Shown: positions 40,764 through 50,619 of the stretch, in pieces
Numbering within the stretch: the stretch's first letter is position 1
Layout of the letters: each line of letters begins with the position of its first letter
From: Gelidibacter sediminis
GTDB taxonomy: Bacteria > Bacteroidota > Bacteroidia > Flavobacteriales > Flavobacteriaceae
Assembly (NCBI RefSeq): GCF_004364975.1
Contig: NZ_SOBW01000007.1
Location: forward strand, 372,001-436,000
Length of the DNA stretch: 64,000 nt
Reading direction: 5' to 3'
The notes under the pieces: generated by a model
Seen by the model: only the letters and a program-made list of their open reading frames with translations
Told to the model about the DNA's origin: nothing
The model's database searches: none
Translations under genes and position numbers: made by a program

Positions 40764-41998
40764 TTGGCGCATATAGATTTTGAAACAATGTAAGCACCTG
40801 TCCATGCATTCTGAAAGTTAAAGCCTCCTGTAACAGCATCAATATTAAGGACCTCTCCAGCAAAAAAGAGATGCTTATGGAGCTTACTTTCAAAAGTTTT
40901 AAAGTTGACTTCCTTAAGCTCAACTCCACCGGCAGTTACAAATTCTTCCTTAAATGTACTTTTACCGTCTACTTTAAAGACAGCCTGGGTCAGTTGTGCC
41001 GCCAAACTTTCCAGTTGTTGTTTGTTTAATTCGGCCCATCTGGTGTCCTGTGCAATAGCAGAAACGCTCACCAATTTATGCCACAAGCGTTTGGGAAGTT
41101 CAAATTGTGGCGACTTAAACACTGTCTTTTTAGCAAAAGTAAGCTTACAGTCCTTCAAATTTTCTATGCAATCTTCGTAGGATTTTTTAATGAAATTGAC
41201 TTCTATATTAAATTTATAATGTCGTTGTGCCAATTCAATTGCGCCGTATGCCGAAAGTTTCAAAATGGCCGGCGCACTCATGCCCACGTGTGTTATTAGC
41301 AATGGCCCCTCAGAATACAAATCTGTGCCAACAACTTTCACTTCCACATTTGGTGCAACAACTCCTGGAATGTCGTTGATACGTTCGTCCTTAATATCAA
41401 AGGTAAATAACGAGGGTACTGCCGGTATAATTCGATGCCCCAAATCTTCCAATAATTTCCAGATCTTTGTATTACTACCCGTGGCTATAACGAGCTTGGC
41501 ACAAAGATAAGTATTCAACTGTGTCATTACCTTATAATGAGGGCTAGAAATTCCTGTTCCATCTTGTGGTAAAGGTTCAACACTTTTTACACTTTCATTG
41601 TAACAAACCTCTACTTGGTGCCTTTTAGCTTGGCTCAAAAAACAATCAATTATCGTTTGAGAAGAATTGGTAATTGGAAACATGCGCCCGTCCTCTTCAA
41701 TTTTAAGAGCCACACCGCGTTTTTCAAACCACTCTATAGTATCTCCGGTCATAAACTGATGAAAAGGGCCTAAGAGCTCCTTTTCACCTCTAGGATAATT
41801 TTGAACCAATTCAGATGGCACAAATTCAGCATGCGTTACGTTGCAACGGCCACCTCCAGAAATGCGAACTTTTTGCAAACCTTCTTTCCCACGTTCAAGA
41901 ATCGCCACTTTTAAATGGGGATGTTGTTCCGCAATGTTTATTGCGGCAAAAAAGCCTGCTGCTCCACCACCAATAATTATGACATCTTTAAAATTCAT
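40760..41998 (-). CDS. HI0933-like/BaiN-type FAD flavoprotein
   Basis: 412 residues. The N-terminal FAD motif is VIIIGGGAAGFFAAINIA, followed by the family-specific ISGGGRCNVTHAE, the inserted HI0933-type middle domain, and the C-terminal GGVELKEVNFKTFESK and ITGGFNFQNAWTGAYIVSK segments. Members are YhiN/BaiN flavoproteins; BaiN acts in bile-acid reduction in gut bacteria, but most homologues have no assigned substrate. It overlaps the GDPD gene stop by four bases and converges with the histidine kinase, whose stop it overlaps by four. The GDPD-flavoprotein pair is probably one transcript. Confidence 0.88.
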   Translation of the reverse strand: MNFKDVIIIGGGAAGFFAAINIAEQHPHLKVAILERGKEGLQKVRISGGGRCNVTHAEFVPSELVQNYPRGEKELLGPFHQFMTGDTIEWFEKRGVALKIEEDGRMFPITNSSQTIIDCFLSQAKRHQVEVCYNESVKSVEPLPQDGTGISSPHYKVMTQLNTYLCAKLVIATGSNTKIWKLLEDLGHRIIPAVPSLFTFDIKDERINDIPGVVAPNVEVKVVGTDLYSEGPLLITHVGMSAPAILKLSAYGAIELAQRHYKFNIEVNFIKKSYEDCIENLKDCKLTFAKKTVFKSPQFELPKRLWHKLVSVSAIAQDTRWAELNKQQLESLAAQLTQAVFKVDGKSTFKEEFVTAGGVELKEVNFKTFESKLHKHLFFAGEVLNIDAVTGGFNFQNAWTGAYIVSKSICAN

Positions 41999-42681
41999 AT
42001 GTAGTCCGGGAAATCAGAAATAATACCATTAACTCCAAATGACTTTATCATCGCAATATCTTCAAAATTATTAACCGTCCAGGTATTCACATCAAAACCC
42101 AAGTCTTGAATCTCCTGAACTCCTTCTTTGGTTAACAAATGATATTCTGGATGTATGGCTTTTGCACTGATTGATTTAGCAAAATTGAGAGCTCCACTGA
42201 GATTGTCTTCAGTTAGCACTGCCAAAGGAATATCCTTATTTATGTTGGAAACACTCACTAATTCTTCAAAGTCAAAGCTTGACACGATAAAATCTTCAAA
42301 AGACCAATCTTTTACTTCAGTATATAATTGGATACTTTTACAAACTTCAAAAGCAGTCTGTTTACCTTTCAACTCTATATTAAGGACACATTTTCTATTG
42401 ATAATATCTAAAACTTCAAGCAATGTCGGAATCTTAAATTGATCATTAACCTTCAATGCCTTCAACTCCTCAAGTGTTTTCATGGCAATTTGACCAAAGC
42501 CATCCGTTAGGCGTTCTAAAGTAAAGTCATGAAACACCACCAACTCACCAGTTTGACACAGATGCACGTCAATTTCAATACCATCTACACCTAAATCCAA
42601 CGCTTTCTGAATGGACTCCAATGTGTTTTCTGCCACATGCCCTTTGGCACCTCTGTGCCCAATTCTTTTTATGGTGTTCAT
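41995..42681 (-). CDS. Glycerophosphodiester phosphodiesterase
   Basis: 228 residues of the GDPD family. The N-terminal RIGHRGAKGHVAENTLESI (catalytic HRGxxxxxxENT) is followed by GVDGIEIDVHLCQTGELVVFHDFTLERLTDGFG, carrying metal Glu/Asp and catalytic His. The C terminus has AIHPEY and VNTWTVNN typical of the barrel end. There is no signal peptide, so it is cytosolic. It hydrolyses deacylated phospholipid diesters to glycerol-3-phosphate and an alcohol. Coupled to the flavoprotein gene by a four-base overlap. Confidence 0.93.
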   Translation of the reverse strand: MNTIKRIGHRGAKGHVAENTLESIQKALDLGVDGIEIDVHLCQTGELVVFHDFTLERLTDGFGQIAMKTLEELKALKVNDQFKIPTLLEVLDIINRKCVLNIELKGKQTAFEVCKSIQLYTEVKDWSFEDFIVSSFDFEELVSVSNINKDIPLAVLTEDNLSGALNFAKSISAKAIHPEYHLLTKEGVQEIQDLGFDVNTWTVNNFEDIAMIKSFGVNGIISDFPDYI

Positions 42682-42724
42682 CTTACAGTCGTAGGTTATA
42701 GATAATAACCAATAGTTTTATCGG

Positions 42725-43588
42725 TTAGGTTTTTGGTCGCATTAATCCTTCCTGCGCCACTGAAGCTACGAGTAGACCATCTCTGGTAAAGATGTTACCT
42801 TTTGCAAATCCGCGTGCGCCTGATGTATTTGGAGATTCAATAGAATACAACATCCAATCATCAAAATCAAACTCTCTAAAATACCACATAGAGTGGTCCA
42901 AGCTTGCGGTTTGGGTATTTCCCCAATGTGCTTTGCTGGCATGTCTATTCATAGCTGCCGCTAGAATATTATAATCTGACACATAGGTTAGTAGTTGCTG
43001 TTTTAGAGCGAAATCTAATATTGAGGTATCACCATTAAGCTTGAACCACACGTTGGTAAATGCAGGCAAGTCTTTAGTATTAAACGGATTGACAAGTTCT
43101 ACCGGCTTAAATTCTACGGGGCGTTCCACTTCCAAAAAACCTTTCATCTGTTTTGGAATCACTTCACCAAACTGATCCAAAATATCTGTCCAACTCAATA
43201 ATTCTTCAGGCTGTTTAATGTTCTCAGCCATACTGATTTGATGGTTATGCCCTTCTTCTTTATTCTGAAATGAGGCCGAAAGTATAAATATAGTAATCCC
43301 ATTTTGTTCCGCCGTAACGCGTCTTACAGAAAAACTCCCTCCATCTCTAGTGGTATTTACCGTGTAAATTATGGGTTTTTCTAAATTTCCAGCCTCCAAA
43401 AAGTAAGAGTGCATAGAATGTAAAACTCGGTTATTAGTAATGGTTCTATATGCCGCATTAAGAGCCTGCGCCAAGACCTGGCCGCCAAAAACATTTGGAC
43501 TCCCTACGGTTTTACTATAGCCCTCAAATTGGTTGGGATTGATCTGTTTTAATGTGATGAGCTTAATTAAATCTTTTACATCAGTCAT
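42725..43588 (-). CDS. tesB: Acyl-CoA thioesterase II
   Basis: 287 residues, the double hot-dog fold of TesB. Motifs are VFGGQVLAQALNAAY in the first half (about 31-45), SMHSYFLEAGN, RDGGSFSVRRV, and in the second half LTYVSDYNILAAAMNRH and LDHSMWYFREF near the catalytic Asp/Gln region. It hydrolyses medium- to long-chain acyl-CoA in the cytosol. Stands alone, 43 bases upstream of GDPD in the same direction. Length and order of motifs match the family throughout. Confidence 0.92.
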   Translation of the reverse strand: MTDVKDLIKLITLKQINPNQFEGYSKTVGSPNVFGGQVLAQALNAAYRTITNNRVLHSMHSYFLEAGNLEKPIIYTVNTTRDGGSFSVRRVTAEQNGITIFILSASFQNKEEGHNHQISMAENIKQPEELLSWTDILDQFGEVIPKQMKGFLEVERPVEFKPVELVNPFNTKDLPAFTNVWFKLNGDTSILDFALKQQLLTYVSDYNILAAAMNRHASKAHWGNTQTASLDHSMWYFREFDFDDWMLYSIESPNTSGARGFAKGNIFTRDGLLVASVAQEGLMRPKT

Positions 43589-43652
43589 TCATAATGTGTT
43601 TATGCTATTCAAAGGTATTTAAATGTGTGGAACTTCTAAATTAAATTGACTA

Positions 43653-44969
43653 TTAAACCTTAAAATCAGATTCGTTCAGAGCTTTTAATTTAGACATTCG
43701 CGTTTTTAACGCGGTTAAATCCATTTCATTATTTTGATTTTCTATGGCGTCTTTGTATAAAGTATTAATCTCCTTAACGATTGTTTTTCTGTAAAGTGGA
43801 TCATAAACTTCAGCATGCCCCAATAGATACTCAAGCATCATAAATAATTTCTGAACCACAATAATGTCATGCTTGCTATACGTGCGCAACGCAGCCATTA
43901 CATTGTACATCAACACTTCAAAACTCACCGTTTTGATGCTAATAATGGCCTTATCATCATCAAAGATAAAACTGGTATCACGTTTTTTCATTCGGAGCAC
44001 AAATAGTTCTGTCATATAATCTATTGCATTAATTGCGGTGCCGGGATCATTGATACCTGGCGACATTGCTTTTAAGGCAATTTCTGTAATTTGTTTAAAC
44101 GCCAGAACGTAATTTTCTTCAACGAGCTCATTTTTAGAAAAATTAAAAGCACCCAAAGCCTGGTTGACATTTTCCTCTCCTAACTCAGGCCCGGAGTATC
44201 GGAATAAAGGGATGCTATTAAAAACATATGTGCCTTTAATTTGGGAGATTTCAATTTTAATTTTGTGTTCCTTAGCAAAACTAGCAAGTGCATTTAAACT
44301 GACATCCTGAAAATAACCTGATTTTTTACAGGAGACTTCATTCCAGCTTTTGGTCTCTGGAAAATCTGTTTCTATTGATTTCTCATTTTCTATGAGTCTG
44401 CCCAACCGAGCATGAGCGGAATCATAAATTTTATCCATAATGGTACCTACCTGAATTTGTTGTGATATGGAGTGGATAAAGTAAATAAATGCCCCCAGAC
44501 ATAAGGTCATAAAAATAATGGCCAACAGTACTGAAAATCCAGGAAGCTGATACTTATCGCCTGTTGGTGTAATGGAAACCAAGGTGAAAATACAGTATAA
44601 TAAAGAGGAGTTATAAATTCCCAATATAATCTGATGCCTTCTATTGGAAATTAATCCGGGCAGTAAGCGCGGCGAAAAGTTACTCGAAGCCTGATTAAGC
44701 AAAATCATTACCAAAGAGAAACTAAACACCATAATGGAGATTAAGCCTCCAATAAACGTAGTTAATAAACTCCGTGCAGTTTCTGTATTATTAATAACCA
44801 GAAGCGGTGCATTTTCAATTAAATATGTAGAGATGCCCCAACTTTCAGCATAATACATAAAGAATGCAAAAAACAGTCCGATTAAACTGATTAGCGTAGG
44901 ATAGAATGCAATATTACTTTCTAATTTGATAATATATTCAATAATCCTATAAAATCGCTTTTTCATCAT
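43653..44969 (-). CDS. DUF2254 membrane protein
   Basis: 438 residues. Four transmembrane helices occupy roughly residues 15-180, including LLTTFIGGLISIMVFSFSLVMILLNQASSNFSPR, the DUF2254 hallmark. A cytosolic part follows with KAMSPGINDPGTAINAIDYM, also diagnostic. The function of the family is unknown; it is common in Bacteroidota and Proteobacteria. It lies 23 bases downstream of the start-proximal end of the phosphoesterase-barrel gene, on the same strand, so it is probably cotranscribed. The C terminus is predicted to be helical and charged. Confidence 0.88.
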   Translation of the reverse strand: MMKKRFYRIIEYIIKLESNIAFYPTLISLIGLFFAFFMYYAESWGISTYLIENAPLLVINNTETARSLLTTFIGGLISIMVFSFSLVMILLNQASSNFSPRLLPGLISNRRHQIILGIYNSSLLYCIFTLVSITPTGDKYQLPGFSVLLAIIFMTLCLGAFIYFIHSISQQIQVGTIMDKIYDSAHARLGRLIENEKSIETDFPETKSWNEVSCKKSGYFQDVSLNALASFAKEHKIKIEISQIKGTYVFNSIPLFRYSGPELGEENVNQALGAFNFSKNELVEENYVLAFKQITEIALKAMSPGINDPGTAINAIDYMTELFVLRMKKRDTSFIFDDDKAIISIKTVSFEVLMYNVMAALRTYSKHDIIVVQKLFMMLEYLLGHAEVYDPLYRKTIVKEINTLYKDAIENQNNEMDLTALKTRMSKLKALNESDFKV

Positions 44970-44992
44970 AAAAATGCTTGTGGTTGGCCGGT

Positions 44993-47900
44993 TTAAAAAT
45001 TGAATCCGAAACCAAATGAAAATCGAGAGCCATCTTCCCCGGTGAACAGATTGAACGTTCCTGACAGCGACTTGGCCGCGGTAATTCTTAGTCCACCTCC
45101 GTAATCATTATGCCATTTATCAGAATAATCTCCTTTAAACCACACTCTACCAACGTCTCCTCCTCCAAATATTGTAATTTGCAACGGGAGCAAGCGCGTT
45201 TTGATGGATGGAAAACTGTAGCGCAAGTCAGCGCTAGCTACCATAGAATTCTTACCAGTAAAGCGTTCTGCCCTATAGCCTCGCAAACCATTGTCACCAC
45301 CAATATTTGCAGCTTGATAGAATAAAAAATTATTTCCAAAACGAAATTGTGTGCGTACATCCGTCTTTAATACCAACGTCTTATCTTTGGTCAATGCGTT
45401 ATAAAAGCCTACGTCAGAATTGATATAGGCATACACCTCATCAGCATCCTGTAAGTTGGTTCTTGCCCCAACGTCCAAATGAAAGGTCATTCCTTTAGTT
45501 GGGTTCATCAAATTGTCAGCACTCAAATAATCATATTCAGCCTCCAATGCTGAAAAATAATGACGTTCATAAAATTCCTCATCACTTGCGGGACGGAATG
45601 TGGTAATAAACCGATCAGAAGATGCATCTAATTGAATCCCTTCAAAAATAGCTCTAAATCCATAATCACTACCAAATGGCGATCTTTTTAAGATCTCAAT
45701 ATGACCACTGTAGATACTTGTTCTTACTCTATTATAATCATAATGATCAGCATCATAAACAGATTCGTTACCATAACCAAAGAAGTTATTGGTGTAAGAT
45801 TCATTGGTATAGGTACCACCCACACTTAAATTCCAATCGTAGAAGAAATTAGCAAATTCTCCATGATAATCCAATTTAAAACCACTAGTTGCAAATGCAT
45901 ATTTAGCATTAAAAGAATGTTGTTGTGAAAACGGATTGCGCTGAAATCCGTTAACCGTATAGGCCGCAGACCCACCTAGCAAAACACCATCATCTGGGTT
46001 ATAACTAAAATTTGGGGTAATTGCTGTGCCTTTTGTCCTATTTTTCTCAAAATCAAAAAGATTCAATTTGTAAACATCTGTAAATTTAATTGCTGCTCCA
46101 TTATTAGCTAACACCGTATTCTCTTTAGACTTATGGTCATACACTTTAATGCGTTTACCTTCTTTTATATTATATACATCATTGCCTTGACCTCCCACTA
46201 TCCTCGTAAAAATCATGTTGTCTCCTTTGCCTGTCACTTCAAATTGATCATCGTCATTTAGTCCATAAATCCAGAGTTCCTTGGTTATATTGCCATCAAA
46301 TATCTGTTCAAGAAAAGGCTCACTGATGCCACCATCCTTGAGGCGTGAAACTTTCACTCGGGTAGAATCTTTCCCTAATCTGATAATTTCAAAATAATCA
46401 TCTTTGTCAGTGCCGGTCAAGACCACCAATTCATTCAAATAATTATAATATCGGCTTGCAATATCCTGCATGTTGCTGCGACGCCCTTTCAATTTAACTT
46501 TAATATCTTCAATAATGCTATCCTGAACCTCAACTGGCACTTTACTGAAAGCCTTATCTATAATCTCATCAGTAACATGCTCTTCCAAAAATTTTGCCTG
46601 CTTTAACCATGCCTCTTTAGAGCTTTGCTGTAATATGACTCTATCTAATTTGACGCCTGCACTATTCATCCACTTAATATCCTTTAGTTCTTCATCATAA
46701 ACTTGAAGCTGCCTTGAGGATCCTGAAATAACTCTTACAATATCGAGTAGGGTGCCGTCAAAATTAGAGAATACCTGATCTCTATCCCTTGGTATAGGTT
46801 TATATAATTTATCGCCATTCTCTTGATTAAACTGTGCCCAACGCCATTGGTCCTGATGCCTATCCCAATCGCCAATCAACATATCAAATAAGCGTGCTCT
46901 GATATAGGCGTTTTCATCTATCTTATACTTTTCATCCTTACGCACCTTTTCAATAATATCATAGGTGCTTTCAATATCATCAGCGTAACCAAAATTGCGC
47001 TCATCAGTATAATTTTCTTCTGGTCGTTCTTCAATCATATACAATTGGCCGCCATAACTTGAGTTATATTCACCCAAATGCTTGTGTTTAGGGATATAAA
47101 ATATTTGAGGATTGGTATGGTAAATTTTAGCGGCATCTGATAAATCAGGAATGGCCATAAATGCATACGGGTGAGCGGCGGTATAAAAATCGAGTATCAA
47201 ACTTTCAATTTCTGTTTGCTCATAGGCATCCGCCACATATGTGTTTTTAAAAAGCACTTTCTCTAAATATTGCGTCGGACTCTTGCGCAATGCGCGCATA
47301 TTTAATTCTCTACCATCTTTAGTTTTTAATCGGAGAGATTTTGTTTGATGTCCACCACCAGCGCGTACCACTTCCAAACCTCCATAAAGCGTGTCTAATG
47401 TAGCTACAGGCGCCTTAATTGGCTTGCTGTAAATGTTCCGGTAACGATCTCCCAAAAGCATTTTGTAAACAGATGATTTGTCTGTTTCTTCATCAGAATA
47501 TATGGAGACTTCTACTTCATTAGGAAAGGTGTCTGGCAAAATTGAATAATCATAAGGTTTTTTGGGCGGATAAATTTCTTTCTGAAACAATAAATGTGGC
47601 GTATTATTTTCTGAACCGAAAGCCTGTACCCAAGAGCTGCCATCCTTGAAAACGGTCATCACCGCAAATCCTTGCAAACCATAGGCAAATACTCCATGGG
47701 CTTTTAGGTTGACTTGTCCAGTTTTGGAACCAGATCCAGAAACAATCTGTTTAATATTTCCATTGTCTATATACTGCAAGGTATGTTCATGACCGGACAC
47801 AAAAACGATATTGCCATTTTCAGTGGCCAAATTTTCCAACCGATCCATAAGATTATTATAAAGCTCGTTATATCTATCCTGTATGGATACACCGCCCTGA

Positions 47901-48694
47901 GACCTGATTTGAGTTACTAATGAGGCCAGGCCTGGCATTGGTATTTTACGTTGCATTGGGAATAGATGCTTTTCTAACGCAAACTGACCGCCATGGGTAC
48001 TATTGGTGTACATTGGATGATGCATAGCAAAAACAATGGTTTTGCCTTGAGCTTTTTTTATTTCACCCTCCAATTCAAGCATTAATCGTTCTCTTGTTTT
48101 TATTTGACAGCCTTCATTTATGGTAGGATGACGATCCCAGTTGACAAGATACCATTGCGTATCTACAATAATTAATTGAATGGTCTCACTAACATCAATA
48201 CTTTTTAGCGGACAGCCATCTTCTGGAAAAAAACTATTATCATCTAGAGCTTCTTTTATGTATTCTTCCTGCAAACGCACACCGGTTAGTCCTCCAGAAT
48301 ACCACTCGTGGTTGCCAGGAATAAAAATAGTCTGACCCTCAAAATTTTCGACAGCATTTATTTGCGCATTAAGCATGTTCTCAGCGGTACCACGGTATTT
48401 GTGTTCAATTTGAGGCAAACCCGCAGGGTAGATATTATCTCCCAAGAAAAGAGTATAGTCTCCTTTGGTATCCTTGTCTGAAATATATTTCTGGAATGCT
48501 ATTAAACCTTGAGACATCCCATTCATTGGAGAAAAACCAGCATCTCCTACTAAATAGAACACCTTGTCAACTTCCTTGTCCGGAAACGTATTATTTTGAT
48601 CTTCTTTATTTAGATATTGTGCCTGATAAGATGCACATGCGTTCAATAAGAATGCAGCTAATAAAAGTATGGTGAGGTTTTTAATTGTATTCAT
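44993..48694 (-). CDS. Metallophosphatase-Omp85-barrel fusion lipoprotein
   Basis: 1233 residues. A lipobox (AFLLNAC, Cys about 19) is followed by a calcineurin-like phosphoesterase (about 45-350): LVGDAGFS, LGDNIYPAGLP, PGNHEWYSGG, MHHPMYTN and SGHEHTLQ. A long middle region (about 400-880) contains RDRDQVFSNFDGTLL and is of unknown function. The C-terminal third (about 900-1233) is an Omp85/D15-type beta-barrel with GGDNGLRGYRAERFTGK (the RGY/F lid motif) and the terminal FSFGFGFNF. The chain thus carries an enzyme tethered to an outer-membrane barrel. Which phosphate it cleaves is unknown. DUF2254 follows closely. Confidence 0.9.
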   Translation of the reverse strand: MNTIKNLTILLLAAFLLNACASYQAQYLNKEDQNNTFPDKEVDKVFYLVGDAGFSPMNGMSQGLIAFQKYISDKDTKGDYTLFLGDNIYPAGLPQIEHKYRGTAENMLNAQINAVENFEGQTIFIPGNHEWYSGGLTGVRLQEEYIKEALDDNSFFPEDGCPLKSIDVSETIQLIIVDTQWYLVNWDRHPTINEGCQIKTRERLMLELEGEIKKAQGKTIVFAMHHPMYTNSTHGGQFALEKHLFPMQRKIPMPGLASLVTQIRSQGGVSIQDRYNELYNNLMDRLENLATENGNIVFVSGHEHTLQYIDNGNIKQIVSGSGSKTGQVNLKAHGVFAYGLQGFAVMTVFKDGSSWVQAFGSENNTPHLLFQKEIYPPKKPYDYSILPDTFPNEVEVSIYSDEETDKSSVYKMLLGDRYRNIYSKPIKAPVATLDTLYGGLEVVRAGGGHQTKSLRLKTKDGRELNMRALRKSPTQYLEKVLFKNTYVADAYEQTEIESLILDFYTAAHPYAFMAIPDLSDAAKIYHTNPQIFYIPKHKHLGEYNSSYGGQLYMIEERPEENYTDERNFGYADDIESTYDIIEKVRKDEKYKIDENAYIRARLFDMLIGDWDRHQDQWRWAQFNQENGDKLYKPIPRDRDQVFSNFDGTLLDIVRVISGSSRQLQVYDEELKDIKWMNSAGVKLDRVILQQSSKEAWLKQAKFLEEHVTDEIIDKAFSKVPVEVQDSIIEDIKVKLKGRRSNMQDIASRYYNYLNELVVLTGTDKDDYFEIIRLGKDSTRVKVSRLKDGGISEPFLEQIFDGNITKELWIYGLNDDDQFEVTGKGDNMIFTRIVGGQGNDVYNIKEGKRIKVYDHKSKENTVLANNGAAIKFTDVYKLNLFDFEKNRTKGTAITPNFSYNPDDGVLLGGSAAYTVNGFQRNPFSQQHSFNAKYAFATSGFKLDYHGEFANFFYDWNLSVGGTYTNESYTNNFFGYGNESVYDADHYDYNRVRTSIYSGHIEILKRSPFGSDYGFRAIFEGIQLDASSDRFITTFRPASDEEFYERHYFSALEAEYDYLSADNLMNPTKGMTFHLDVGARTNLQDADEVYAYINSDVGFYNALTKDKTLVLKTDVRTQFRFGNNFLFYQAANIGGDNGLRGYRAERFTGKNSMVASADLRYSFPSIKTRLLPLQITIFGGGDVGRVWFKGDYSDKWHNDYGGGLRITAAKSLSGTFNLFTGEDGSRFSFGFGFNF

Positions 48695-48864
48695 TAAATG
48701 TAAAGAATTTTAAAGCCAGTTGGTACCCATCTCAACTTAGTCAATAGGCGCCCCTGATAGTTTTCAATGTAATATTTACTAAGTAAGATACTCTAATTTG
48801 ATCTATTTCTAAAATGTACAAGTTAATTCAGTTTAGGTGTTAGTTTATTTTTATACTTAAATAA

Positions 48865-50085
48865 TTAGGCTAAAACCTCAGTATCTATAACAATCTCACT
48901 CAACAAAGTTTTGTGGACCGGACATTTCGAGGCAATCTCAACTAACTTATCCTTTTGTGTCGCATCTAAATCGCCCACAAACTTTAGTTTTTTAAGAAGG
49001 TGATCAAAACGTGTGGGTTTATCTGGGCCTTGCATTAAATCTGCGCTATGTTTTTTAGAATAGGTGATATATACAAACACTTCCTGTAAATCCCATTTTT
49101 TACGTTCAGCGTATAGTTTTAAGGTCATAGCTGTACAGGCTGCCAGTCCCGCACTTAAAAAATCATAAGGAGTGGGTCCAAAATCATCACCACCAAAAGA
49201 CACCGGTTCATCGGCTACAAAATTATGCCGCTTTGTCTGAATGGATATGGTAAAATTATCTTCCAACAGATTAAGATGCGCTACTAATTGTTCATCTTCC
49301 GTATCTAGTATTTTATTGTCAGCGGTCTCAAAATAGCGTTGCACCCAAGCCCCGATCATATTGCCCACATACAAACTGTCCTTATCTCTCAACAGCAAAT
49401 GATCAGCATCATTTAAGCTGATAAAACTTTTTGGATGAAACGCATTAACAAATAATTGCTGTGCGTTATCTATCCCTACCACCTGATCAAATGGCGCATG
49501 CATAATGAGAATGGGCTTTCGAAGTTGTTTGGTGATTTCTGGCAAATCTGTTTTATCAAAATCTTCCACAAACTCTTGATTAATCTTAAATGGACGCCCT
49601 CCAATGTTCACCTCAACATGCCCTTTTTCTGGAATCTCATCAAATTGATGTGAGAAATGGCGTTTTACATGCTCAGTAGTTGCAGGAGCCCCTATGGTAG
49701 CCACAGCTTTAACATTGTCCAATTGCGATGCTGCCACAATTACTGCTGCACCACCTAAAGAATGCCCTACAAGCAATGAAGGCGCTCTATAATGCTCAGC
49801 CATATATTTATTCACCGCCAATAAATCATCTACGTTAGCCGAGAAATGACTGTCTGCAAACGCGCCCTCACTCTTGCCTAATCCCGTAAAATCAAACCGA
49901 ACTACGCCAAATCCGTGAGTGGTGAGTGCTCTACTAATATTTTTAACAGGTTTTAAGGTGCTACTGCAGGTAAAACAATGTGCAAAAATAGCATAGTTTT
50001 TAGGTTTCTGATTTGCTGGCAGTTCCAAGTAAGCTTGTAATTGTAAACCTTTTGAATTAAGTATATGGAGTTTTGTGCTTTGCAT
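48865..50085 (-). CDS. Alpha/beta hydrolase fused to OsmC domain
   Basis: 406 residues. The N-terminal serine hydrolase (about 1-250) has the oxyanion HCFTCSS, nucleophile Ser of GHSLGGAA, Asp in APFDQVVG and His in ADHLLL. The C-terminal OsmC domain (about 265-406) has the peroxidatic Cys in LAACTAMTLKLYAERKKW and the second Cys of SKCPVHKTLL. Fusion of this kind is a recognised class. OsmC reduces organic hydroperoxides; the hydrolase may free a peroxidised acyl group. It is the last gene of the leftward redox operon, 11 bases behind the MsrA-like gene. Confidence 0.93.
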   Translation of the reverse strand: MQSTKLHILNSKGLQLQAYLELPANQKPKNYAIFAHCFTCSSTLKPVKNISRALTTHGFGVVRFDFTGLGKSEGAFADSHFSANVDDLLAVNKYMAEHYRAPSLLVGHSLGGAAVIVAASQLDNVKAVATIGAPATTEHVKRHFSHQFDEIPEKGHVEVNIGGRPFKINQEFVEDFDKTDLPEITKQLRKPILIMHAPFDQVVGIDNAQQLFVNAFHPKSFISLNDADHLLLRDKDSLYVGNMIGAWVQRYFETADNKILDTEDEQLVAHLNLLEDNFTISIQTKRHNFVADEPVSFGGDDFGPTPYDFLSAGLAACTAMTLKLYAERKKWDLQEVFVYITYSKKHSADLMQGPDKPTRFDHLLKKLKFVGDLDATQKDKLVEIASKCPVHKTLLSEIVIDTEVLA

Positions 50086-50096
50086 TTTGAATGTGT

Positions 50097-50615
50097 TTAC
50101 GCTTTTAAATGAGACAATTTAGCTGAATTGACATGCTCTGAAAATTGTTGTAAAATAAGTTTCAATTTCGGATTAATATAGTTCTCACAGAAAGGTTTCT
50201 CCGGATTTTTAAAATAATAATTTTTAAGCGCTTCCCGTGAAGGTTTAAAATAACTAAATGGTAACACTTTTGTGATCAATTTGTTGTGAAATTTTAATTG
50301 AAAACCCTTGAGCAAATCCGTTACTGAATTTTGTTGTGTTTTGCTAAAAGTATAGATGGCAGAACGGTGTTTCTTTCTCATGGAATGATCGGACTTGCTA
50401 TTATGCGTTAACAAATGTATTTCAATTAAGGTGGATAGCGTAACGCATTTACCATTATAATGAACGATAATAGCTTCAGAGAGCTCCCTATTGCACGTTG
50501 TAGAAGCCACATAGCCCTGCTCCACTTTTTCGACACCTATAATAGACTGAAAAACGGCCTCCGTACACCAATGACATCCGCCTCCAAAGGCGATTTTTGA
50601 AACCTCAACCGGCAT
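50097..50615 (-). CDS. Divergent MsrA-like protein
   Basis: 172 residues from ATG 50615, chosen because it leaves a four-base gap to the DUF427 stop; an upstream in-frame ATG at 50678 would overlap that gene. The active-site loop reads GGGCHWCTEAVF with Cys14 and a second Cys17; canonical MsrA has GCFW. The YxGG and HDPT motifs of MsrA are replaced (YVAST; TLSTLIEIHLLTHNSKSDHS), whereas KHRSAIYTF recalls the QYRSxI segment. It therefore keeps the nucleophile and Glu19 but has a changed pocket. A methionine sulfoxide reductase with altered substrate, or a different thiol oxidoreductase, is possible. Confidence 0.8.
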   Translation of the reverse strand: MPVEVSKIAFGGGCHWCTEAVFQSIIGVEKVEQGYVASTTCNRELSEAIIVHYNGKCVTLSTLIEIHLLTHNSKSDHSMRKKHRSAIYTFSKTQQNSVTDLLKGFQLKFHNKLITKVLPFSYFKPSREALKNYYFKNPEKPFCENYINPKLKLILQQFSEHVNSAKLSHLKA

Positions 50616-50619
50616 GACG

